A stretch of 64,000 nucleotides of DNA, from positions 62,001 to 126,000 of the forward strand of contig CAZGUH010000004.1 in NCBI GenBank assembly GCA_964529005.1. Reading direction: 5' to 3'. A model generated the notes under the pieces. That model searched no databases and was not told where the DNA came from. It was given only the letters and a program-made list of their open reading frames with translations. Positions 8,063-15,241 of the stretch are shown in pieces. The position numbers and the translations under genes were made by a program. Each line of letters opens with the position of its first letter. Within the stretch, counting starts at the first letter, position 1. The stretch is from CAZGUH01 sp964529005. Lineage in GTDB: Bacteria; Actinomycetota; Acidimicrobiia; Acidimicrobiales; Ilumatobacteraceae.

Positions 8063-10897
8063 TCATCGCGTCGTCGCAGCCTGCGGGCGCGCACGCGCCA
8101 CGTCCCCGGAACCCGATCTCTCGATCGCGACGGTGTCCGCTCCGAGGTAGGCGGCGACGACCTCCGGGTGGGCGCAGACCTCGTCCGGCGACCCGACGGC
8201 GACGACCCGACCTGTGTCCATCGCCATCACACGGTCCGACATGCCCATCAGCAGCGGGACGTCGTGCTCGATGACGATCATCGAGCATCCGAGAACGTCA
8301 CGCAGCCGGAGCAGCAGCTCACCCAAGGCCTCGCTCTCGCGCTGGGCGATGCCCGACGACGGTTCGTCGAGGAGCAGGACGGCGGGCTGCAACGCGACCA
8401 GGCAGGCGAGATCGGCGATGCGCCGTGTGCCCGTCGAGAGCTCGCGGACCTGCCTGTCGCGATAGCGCTCGAGGCCCATGAACCGAACGAGCTCGGCCGC
8501 CTGGTCCTGGCGACGCCGCTCGCTGCGGCGGACGCCGGCGCACGACAGCGCGAGGTTGGTCGGGTCGGCCTTCTCGAGCGCGAGAGACACGGTCTCGAGA
8601 ACGGTCAGCGACGGGAACAACGCCGCGTCTTGGAACGAACGGACGAGCCCGGCCCGAGCCCGGCGGTGGGCGGGCCAGTTCGTGATGTCCTCGCCGAGCA
8701 ACGTCACACGGCCTGCGTCGTGCTCGGCGAAGCCACCGATCAACTCGAACAGCGACGTCTTCCCGGCGCCGTTGGCGCCGATCAGACCGAGGATCTCGCC
8801 GGCGTGCAACGACAGGTCGACCCGGTCGACGGCTCGGATGCCTCCGTAGTTCTTCGTCAGACCGGTGGCGACGAGGACCTCGCCGCTGGGCAGCGGCGCC
8901 CGCGTGCGCCGGAGCGACTCGAGGCTCACACCGTGACGCGAGATCGACTCGCCCGCTACGTCCGGCGCTCGATCGGCGGGCCGATCCTCGAGCCCGGCCC
9001 GCCGCGACAACCACGAGATGAGGACCTGGCGAGGCATCGCGACGAGCTGCGCCACTCCGCCGGGGAAGTACAGGATGAGCACCAGCCACCCGAGAGCGCT
9101 CGCGGCGAGACCGGCGTTGTCGAGCGGGACGAGCTCGGGAACTCCGACGATGTACAACGCCCCGAGCAACGGGCCGCAGAGCAGCCCGGCGCCGCCGAGC
9201 ACGGTCAGCGCCACGACCTTGATGCTGGTGTTCACGTCGAACGTCTGCGCCGAGATCCGTGAGAGGAGGTGCCCGTACACGGCCCCTCCGACACCGGCGA
9301 GCGCGCCGGAGACGGCGAATCCCTGGAGCTTGACGCGCGTCGGCGAGATTCCGAAGGCCCGCGCCGCGTCCTCGTTGTCACGCGTCGCCCGCAGGCGGAG
9401 CCCGAGGGCGCCGCGCCACACGTTGCGAGCGAACCAGAACGCGATCAGCAGCGCGACGACGGCCCACACGAAGTATTCGCGGGTGGTGCGGAAGTCGACC
9501 GAGCCCAGCGTCGGTCGCCCGGGGTTGGCTCCCGAGCCCAACGCCCAGCTCTGCCCGAGGAGCCACCGCTGCGCGGCGAGCGCGAACGAGAGCGTCAGGA
9601 CCCCGAGCATCAGCCCGCGGACGCGCAGAGCGGGCAAGCCCAGGACCCCCGCCGCGAGCGCGGTGCCGACGGCCGCGGCGAGGAGGCCGAGGACGTAGTT
9701 GCCGGTTCCATCGACGGTCAGGTACGACAGGACGGCGCCCACACCGGCGAGCGCGAAGTGCCCGAGCGAGAGCTGGCCACCGAGACCGGTGACGATGCCG
9801 ACGGACAGCCCGATCATCGACATCGCGACGATCGCGACGAGCGTCACCGCAGTCGCGTTGCTACAGAGGTAGCCGACGATCGCCGCTGCGACCAGCGCGA
9901 TCACGCCGGTGATCGCGCCGAGGTTGCGAATCGCCCACACCGAGCGCTGCCGCTCGTCGAGCGCCGGCCACGGCTGGAGACGGGCCCAGTCCTGCCGCTC
10001 CTCGCGCCGGCCCGCGCGTGCCCGCTGGAAGAGGAGCGCTCCGGCGATGATCCCGAGCAGCACGACCTCGGAGACCCCGCTGGCCGGATAGTTGAAGATC
10101 AGCGTCTGGTCGACGACGCCGAGCACGACACCGGCGAGGAGAGCGACGGGCAAGCTCGTCATCCGCGCGATCACGCACGCGGCGAGCGCCCGCAACAGCA
10201 GCGAGGGTCCGAGGATGTCCGCCGAAGTGAAACCCCTCGTCGGCAGCAGCAAGGCGACCGTGAAGGCGCTCAGCGCGCCGGCCAGCGCCCAGGCGAGCGT
10301 CGACATCCGTGCGGCCGAGATGCCGAGCAGCCGTGCGCGCTCGGGGTTGGCCGCCGCTGCCTGGAGCGCGAGGCCGACACGGCTGCGACGGAGAAACACG
10401 ACCAGACCGACGACGACGACCGGCGCGAGGAGCAGCATGCCGCTGTACGCCTGGGTGACGAGGGCGGTCCCGACGGTGAACTCCGGAAGCCCGGGCGGCT
10501 TCGGATACTTGTTCGTCGCCCGCGCCTCGGCGTTGACGAGCAACGAGCACGCGGAGAGCAGCTCGCCGACGCCGAGCGTCGCCACGACGCTCATCAGCGT
10601 CGGCGCCTTGCGGAGCCGGCGCACCACCACCAGCTCGGTCGCCGCGCCGGTGAGAGCAGAGATCACGAGGCCTGCGGCGAGCGCGAGGTAGTACGGAAAA
10701 CCCCACCGCACGACGAGAACGCCGCACACCGCGGCGCCGAACGCTCCGATCTCGCCGTGCGCGAAGTTGACGATCTTGCTCGACCGATAGACGAGCACCA
10801 GGCCGACGGCGAGGATGCCGAGCGTCATGCCGCTGATCGCACCGAGCGTCAGCTGACCGGAGGTGACCTCGATCCCCAACGCCTCCACGCCGATCAC
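8063..10897 (-). CDS. Second LivH-LivM-LivG triple fusion
   Basis: The 944-residue product is closely parallel to the 541-3360 protein: a LivH part (NFAHGEIGAFGAA), a LivM part (GLGGQLSLGHFALAG; LPALRVRG) and a C-terminal LivG ATPase with Walker A GANGAGKT, signature LSTGT and Walker B VLLLDEP. The start is GTG 10897, overlapping the dehydrogenase stop as GTGA. An in-frame extension further upstream is only reading through the dehydrogenase gene. No binding protein or LivF is adjacent, so it may share LivK/LivF partners with the paralogous loci; that is inference. Confidence 0.92.
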   Translation of the reverse strand: MIGVEALGIEVTSGQLTLGAISGMTLGILAVGLVLVYRSSKIVNFAHGEIGAFGAAVCGVLVVRWGFPYYLALAAGLVISALTGAATELVVVRRLRKAPTLMSVVATLGVGELLSACSLLVNAEARATNKYPKPPGLPEFTVGTALVTQAYSGMLLLAPVVVVGLVVFLRRSRVGLALQAAAANPERARLLGISAARMSTLAWALAGALSAFTVALLLPTRGFTSADILGPSLLLRALAACVIARMTSLPVALLAGVVLGVVDQTLIFNYPASGVSEVVLLGIIAGALLFQRARAGRREERQDWARLQPWPALDERQRSVWAIRNLGAITGVIALVAAAIVGYLCSNATAVTLVAIVAMSMIGLSVGIVTGLGGQLSLGHFALAGVGAVLSYLTVDGTGNYVLGLLAAAVGTALAAGVLGLPALRVRGLMLGVLTLSFALAAQRWLLGQSWALGSGANPGRPTLGSVDFRTTREYFVWAVVALLIAFWFARNVWRGALGLRLRATRDNEDAARAFGISPTRVKLQGFAVSGALAGVGGAVYGHLLSRISAQTFDVNTSIKVVALTVLGGAGLLCGPLLGALYIVGVPELVPLDNAGLAASALGWLVLILYFPGGVAQLVAMPRQVLISWLSRRAGLEDRPADRAPDVAGESISRHGVSLESLRRTRAPLPSGEVLVATGLTKNYGGIRAVDRVDLSLHAGEILGLIGANGAGKTSLFELIGGFAEHDAGRVTLLGEDITNWPAHRRARAGLVRSFQDAALFPSLTVLETVSLALEKADPTNLALSCAGVRRSERRRQDQAAELVRFMGLERYRDRQVRELSTGTRRIADLACLVALQPAVLLLDEPSSGIAQRESEALGELLLRLRDVLGCSMIVIEHDVPLLMGMSDRVMAMDTGRVVAVGSPDEVCAHPEVVAAYLGADTVAIERSGSGDVARARPQAATTR

Positions 10898-11946
10898 GCC
10901 GGAACCGCCTCGGCGGCGGCCGGGCGCGGCGTCACGACGATCTTCAGATGGTCGTCGGGGCGTGCCATCAGCGCGAGGATCCCGTCGTCGAGAGTGCGGT
11001 CGAGCGCGACGCGCCTCGTGATCAACGCTCCGGCGTCCACCGAGCCGTCGGCAACGAAGCGCGACGCGGCGACGAAGTCCTCCATCACGTAGGAGAGAGA
11101 GCCCAGGACCTCGAGCTCGCGGGCGACGGCGCCGAGCGCGTCGAGCTCGACGGGGTGCGCGTGCAAGGCGACGATGACGACCCGGCCACCGCGGCCGGCG
11201 CAGGCCACCGAGGTGGCGAAGCCGCCGGCGCTGCCGGAGCAGTCCACGACGACGTCGCCCTCGACCGCGCCGGCGTCGTCCGGTGTGACCACGTCGGCGC
11301 CGAGCCGCCGTCCGACGGCCCGTCTCGAGGCCAGTGGCTCGACGAGGCAGACGCCCTCGAGACCGAGGGCGTGCGCAGCCTGCACGGTGAGCAGCCCGAT
11401 GGCGCCCCCGCCGACCACCACCAGCCGATCCCCGCGCCGAGCTCGTCCCCGGCGCAGACCAGCGAGGGTGACGGCGAGCGGTTCGAGCAGCGCGCCCGCC
11501 TCGGGCGAGACGTGGTCGGGCAACCTCACCGCCCGGGAGGCGCCGACGTTGCACAACTCGGCGAGCCCGCCGTCGCCGGCGAGTCCGAGCGAGCCGAGCT
11601 GCGGGCACAGGTTCTCGCGCCCCGACGTGCACCACCCGCACCGGCCGCAGGAGATGTCCGGCGCGACCGCGACGAGGTCACCGACCTGCGGCGTCCGTAC
11701 AGCGCGACCGGCGCGGACGACGCGTCCAGCGAACTCGTGCCCGAGCGTGAGCGGCGCCGAGCGCCCTGTCAGCGGATGCGGCTCGGCTGCGACGAACAGC
11801 GGGCCGCTGCGGTACTCCTCGACGTCCGTGCCGCAGATGCCGCACGCGAGCACCTCGATCTGGACCTCGTCGTCGGAGGGAGGCGGTGGCGCCTCGATCT
11901 GCTCCACGCGCACGTCATGCTGAGCGTGCCATCGGACTGCCTTCAC
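10894..11946 (-). CDS. Zinc-dependent medium-chain alcohol dehydrogenase
   Basis: This 350-residue MDR-family protein has the catalytic-zinc ligands CGICGTDVEE and GHEF, a four-cysteine structural-zinc lobe (C-RC-WC-----C in CGRCGWCTSGRENLC) and the Rossmann motif GGGAIG. It resembles the sorbitol/2,3-butanediol dehydrogenase branch. The start is GTG 11946 after GGAGAGGG. It lies 62 bp downstream of the thiolase and overlaps the LivHMG start by 4 nt. It probably oxidises a hydroxyl intermediate of the pathway served by this operon. Confidence 0.9.
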   Translation of the reverse strand: MKAVRWHAQHDVRVEQIEAPPPPSDDEVQIEVLACGICGTDVEEYRSGPLFVAAEPHPLTGRSAPLTLGHEFAGRVVRAGRAVRTPQVGDLVAVAPDISCGRCGWCTSGRENLCPQLGSLGLAGDGGLAELCNVGASRAVRLPDHVSPEAGALLEPLAVTLAGLRRGRARRGDRLVVVGGGAIGLLTVQAAHALGLEGVCLVEPLASRRAVGRRLGADVVTPDDAGAVEGDVVVDCSGSAGGFATSVACAGRGGRVVIVALHAHPVELDALGAVARELEVLGSLSYVMEDFVAASRFVADGSVDAGALITRRVALDRTLDDGILALMARPDDHLKIVVTPRPAAAEAVPA

Positions 11947-12008
11947 GACGCCCTCTCCGCGATCGATCTCATGACACGTCGACGTCTCGTCCTGCCGGGG
12001 CCCGGGCC

Positions 12009-13199
12009 TCAGCCGCCGAGCTCGCTCCCCACGATGCTGACGAAGCAGACGCACTCCCCCGGCGCTCCCCCGAGGTTGTGCGTCAGCGCCAACCGCTTGC
12101 CGTTGTCGATCTGGCGTTCGCCCGCTTGGCCGCGGAGCTGCAACCAGCATTCGTACAACATGCGCAACCCGCTGGCGCCGATCGGATGGCCGAAGCTCTT
12201 CAGCCCACCGTCAGGGTTGACAGGAAGGTCGCCGTCGAGGTCGAACGTTCCGGCGAGCACCTCCTTCCACGCCCGGCCGCGCTCGGCGAAGCCCAAGTCC
12301 TCCATGAGGACCAGCTCCGTGGGAGTGAAGCAGTCGTGGACCTCGGCCATCGCCAGCTCGGCGCGTGGCGACGTGACACCCGCTTGGCGATACGCGTCCT
12401 GGGCGGCTCGCACCACCTCGACGAACGTCGTGTAGTCGTACGACGGATCGATCGGTCCTTGGGCCGGACCGGCGACGAACGACAAGGCCTTCACGTAGAT
12501 CGGAGAGTCGGTGTACTTCAACGCGTCTTCCGCACGCACGATGACCGCCGCCGCGGATCCGTCGGAAACGCCGGAGCAGTCGTAGATCCCGAGGGGTCCG
12601 GCGACCAGCGGCGATGCGCAGATCACCTCCTTGGCGACCTCCTTGCGGAACTGGGCGAGCGGGTTCAGCGCACCGTTGCGATGGTTCTTCCATGCGATCC
12701 GGGTCAGAACGTCCTTCATCACCGCGTCGTCGAGGCCGAACTTCTTCGCGTACGCCGGCGCGAGCAAAGAGAACATCGCGGGAGCGGTCAACGTCGCCAT
12801 CGTCCCGTCGTTCGGGGGCGCGGTGCCCGTCAGGCCGGAGTAGCCGGAGTCCTTGAGCTTCTCGACACCGATCGCCATCGCGACGTCGAACGCCCCGGAC
12901 GCGACGCCGTAGCAGGCGTTGCGAAACGCCTCCGACCCGGTGGCGCAGAAGTTCTCCACCCGCGTGACGGGCTTGTAGTCGATGCGCAACGGTCGAGCGA
13001 GCGTGAGGCCCGAGTATCCGGCCCCCATCGTCCCCAACCAGAAGGCGTCGACGTCGGACAGCTCGATCCCCGCCGCGCCGAGCGCGAGCCTGGAGGAATC
13101 GACCAGCATCTCGTCGCTGCCCTTGTCCCAGTGCTCACCGAACGGCGTGCACCCCATGCCGACGATCGCGACGCGATCGCAGATCCCGTTCGACGCCAT
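12009..13199 (-). CDS. Thiolase (SCP2-type acetyl-CoA acetyltransferase or aldolase-like)
   Basis: This 396-residue thiolase-fold protein has the nucleophilic-Cys motif NFCATGSEA, VHDCFTPTE, the GGLKSFGHPIGASG block and HNLGG near the C-terminus. This pattern is that of the SCP2/lipid-transfer thiolase branch, which includes the sterol side-chain aldolases that work with DUF35 partners. Its ATG shares a base with the stop of the upstream DUF35 fusion (TAATG), so the two are made together, consistent with a complex. It could release acetyl-CoA or propionyl-CoA, or act as a retro-aldolase; the sequence alone does not decide. Confidence 0.9.
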   Translation of the reverse strand: MASNGICDRVAIVGMGCTPFGEHWDKGSDEMLVDSSRLALGAAGIELSDVDAFWLGTMGAGYSGLTLARPLRIDYKPVTRVENFCATGSEAFRNACYGVASGAFDVAMAIGVEKLKDSGYSGLTGTAPPNDGTMATLTAPAMFSLLAPAYAKKFGLDDAVMKDVLTRIAWKNHRNGALNPLAQFRKEVAKEVICASPLVAGPLGIYDCSGVSDGSAAAVIVRAEDALKYTDSPIYVKALSFVAGPAQGPIDPSYDYTTFVEVVRAAQDAYRQAGVTSPRAELAMAEVHDCFTPTELVLMEDLGFAERGRAWKEVLAGTFDLDGDLPVNPDGGLKSFGHPIGASGLRMLYECWLQLRGQAGERQIDNGKRLALTHNLGGAPGECVCFVSIVGSELGG

Positions 13200-14626
13200 T
13201 ACCCCTCGCTCCCCTCGGACGTCCGGCGCGGACGCGCCTTCCAGAAGTAGTTGTGCACCCCGTCCGCCGTGAACAGACGGCGGAACGTCATCTCGACACG
13301 GTCACCGATCGCGACCTCGTCCGGGTCGACGTCGGTCAACTCACACTGGAACCGCCCGCCGCCGTCGAAGTCGATCACGACGGCGACGACCGGCGGGTTG
13401 AGCGAGTAGGCGAGCCGATCGATGGTGAACGTCACCACCGTGGCAGGCACGTCGGCGAGCGCCTCCGGCGACATCTCGTCCACCGACCCACATCCGAAGC
13501 ACACTCGCCCGGGTGGCATGTGCCGCGTGCCGCAGCGCGTGCAACGGCTTCCGACGAACGCCATCTTCCATCGATCGCTGCGGAACGACGGCGGAGCGGA
13601 CGGCCGGTCGGGATCGGGGCGTCGCGGTGGCTCGCGGCGCATGATGCCGCGCCACGTCATGAACGCCGCGTAGCTCACCGGCATCACTCCCGCCTCGATC
13701 TGCTCGCGCACCGTCCGGCGTTCACGCCGGTAGTCGCTCAGGGCCTCCGTCGCGCGCAGGACGAGGACGTCGACGCCGTCCGCGAGCGTCACCAGCATGA
13801 TCAGCTCGCCAGGCTGCGCTCGATCCAGCACGTCCGCCAGGAGGATTCCGGGCTGTGCACAACCCGTGTTGCCGATGATCGACGAGAGGTCGTCGGCCAC
13901 CACAGCCGGCGACGACGAGCGCAGGGCGCCGCCGACGCGCCGAGCGGCGCGGGCGTGCAGGCTGGAGACGATGATGTGGTCGAGGTCGCCTTCGGTCACG
14001 CCGGCCTGCTTGCAGGCATCTGCGATCACCGGCTCGGCCATCGACGAATACACCGTCTCGCCGAACCGTTCCTCCCATGCGCGCGACCCGACATCGGCCG
14101 GAAGGCGCCACCGATCGACGAACTCCTCGGTTCCCGACGCCGCGCCGACGAACTCGGCGATCACTCGGTCACGCCCGAACGTGAACGCGGCTGCGCCGTC
14201 GCCGCCGTTCATCTCGTCGGCGCTGCCCGGCTGCCCCGTCCGCACCTCCGCCATCACGGCCAGCAGGTTGCGCCCAGCGGCGGCGGCGTCCAAGCCCGCA
14301 CGCACGGCGCCGATCCCGGATCGCATCGAACCGACCATGTCGTACGCCGGGGTCGAGAAGTCCAAGTCCAGCGCCGCATGGACGGCGGTCGCGTTCGTCT
14401 TGTCGAGGTACGCGGGCGCCGTCGTCGCGAACAGCACGCCGTCGGGTCGGGCGCCGCCGGCGAGAACCCCACGCGCGGCCTCCACGGCCAACGACGTCGT
14501 GTCCTCGTCGAACGACGCGACCGAGCGCGTTCCCTTTCCCACCGCGCCGCCGAGCGCCGACGCGATCGACGAACGTTCGAGCCGACCGGCTGGAACATAC
14601 GTCGAGTACCCGGTCACACCCCACAT
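13199..14626 (-). CDS. HMG-CoA-synthase-like protein fused to DUF35 (zinc ribbon plus OB fold)
   Basis: This 475-residue protein has two parts. Residues 1 to about 340 are a thiolase-superfamily, HMG-CoA-synthase-like domain (EDTTSLAVEA at 41-50; the GNTGCAQPG block). From residue 362 a DUF35 domain has zinc-ribbon cysteines CTRC and CFGC followed by an OB fold. The position where HMG-CoA synthases carry the catalytic Cys reads GSMRSG, with Ser100 instead of Cys. In archaea a separate DUF35 protein tethers HMG-CoA synthase to acetoacetyl-CoA thiolase; here the synthase-like part and DUF35 are one chain and the thiolase is the next gene. The ATG at 14626 is preceded by GGGAGG. Substrate and reaction are unknown. 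Confidence 0.85.
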   Translation of the reverse strand: MWGVTGYSTYVPAGRLERSSIASALGGAVGKGTRSVASFDEDTTSLAVEAARGVLAGGARPDGVLFATTAPAYLDKTNATAVHAALDLDFSTPAYDMVGSMRSGIGAVRAGLDAAAAGRNLLAVMAEVRTGQPGSADEMNGGDGAAAFTFGRDRVIAEFVGAASGTEEFVDRWRLPADVGSRAWEERFGETVYSSMAEPVIADACKQAGVTEGDLDHIIVSSLHARAARRVGGALRSSSPAVVADDLSSIIGNTGCAQPGILLADVLDRAQPGELIMLVTLADGVDVLVLRATEALSDYRRERRTVREQIEAGVMPVSYAAFMTWRGIMRREPPRRPDPDRPSAPPSFRSDRWKMAFVGSRCTRCGTRHMPPGRVCFGCGSVDEMSPEALADVPATVVTFTIDRLAYSLNPPVVAVVIDFDGGGRFQCELTDVDPDEVAIGDRVEMTFRRLFTADGVHNYFWKARPRRTSEGSEG

Positions 14627-14658
14627 GGTGAACCTCCCTTTCGCCCCATGAGACATAC

Positions 14659-14674
14659 TATCGATAGTCGAGAA
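14659..14674 (+). promoter_or_regulatory. TATCGAT-type operator (site C) between divergent genes
   Basis: TATCGATAGTCGAGAA lies in the 75-bp interval between the HMGCS-like/DUF35 gene (minus, start 14626) and the ferritin-like gene (plus, start 14702). It matches the recurrent 16-bp motif at 14 or more positions. I could not assign clean -35/-10 elements here in either direction. Confidence 0.6.
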
Positions 14675-14701
14675 CTTGCGCCAGCGGCGAAGGAGGCCAC
14701 C

Positions 14702-15166
14702 ATGATCGATCCCGAGGTCGTCGCCTTGACGACGGAGGCGTTCGAGGGTGAGCTCTTCGGCGAAGCGCTCTTCGCGTCGCTGCGTGATCGCGCCAAGGCC
14801 CCAGGCGTCGCCGAGCAGTTCGAGCTCCTCCGGCGGTTGGAGGCCCAGACGGCAGCGCGATTGCGGACGTTGGCCGGCCAGCTCGGTGTCGACGTCAGCA
14901 CGACCGGGACCGCAGCGGAGCAAGGCCGTGCGGCGGGTGACGCGCTCGACGGCACGCTGTCGCCCGACGTCCTCGAGCGGCTGCTGGAGTCGATCCCTGC
15001 GGTCGTCGATCGTTACCGGCGACTGGCCGAGATCCTTCCCGCCGACCACCGAGCGACGATGGACGCCGTCATCGCTCACGAAGAAGCCCTCGCCGCGTAC
15101 GCCAGGGCGTCGCTCGACGGCGATCACGACCCCACCGTCGCGGCACGCGCGCTCCTCCACGACTGA
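14702..15166 (+). CDS. Small ferritin-like four-helix protein (hypothetical)
   Basis: This 154-residue protein is predicted to form four amphipathic helices rich in Glu: EGELFGEALF in helix 1, FELLRRLEAQ in helix 2, a third around LERLLESIP, and AVIAHEEALAAYA in helix 4. The Glu...Glu...HEE pattern resembles rubrerythrin/ferritin-like diiron proteins, but the ligand set is not complete enough to be certain. The start ATG has AAGGAGG 6 nt upstream. It is the first gene of a plus-strand unit with the GH3 glycosidase. The function is unknown; oxygen or iron handling, or a diiron oxygenase, are possibilities. Confidence 0.65.
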   Translation: MIDPEVVALTTEAFEGELFGEALFASLRDRAKAPGVAEQFELLRRLEAQTAARLRTLAGQLGVDVSTTGTAAEQGRAAGDALDGTLSPDVLERLLESIPAVVDRYRRLAEILPADHRATMDAVIAHEEALAAYARASLDGDHDPTVAARALLHD

Positions 15167-15192
15167 CCGCGCACCACTCACCCACACCTGAT

Positions 15193-15227
15193 CGACGAAC
15201 GACGAACGACGAACGACGAACGACGCA
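15193..15227 (+). repeat. Heptameric tandem repeat CGACGAA upstream of the GH3 start
   Basis: Four exact CGACGAA units (15193-15220) are followed by a degenerate CGACGCA. The array ends directly against the ribosome-binding AAGGAAGG (15227-15234) of the GH3 gene, in its untranslated leader. The unit length is not a multiple of three but lies outside any coding sequence, so copy-number changes would alter leader length rather than a protein. Confidence 0.85.
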
Positions 15228-15241
15228 AGGAAGGCTCGACA

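Noticed and set aside
15193..15227. CRISPR-like short repeats
   Set aside because: The 7-bp units are contiguous without spacers; this is a simple tandem repeat.
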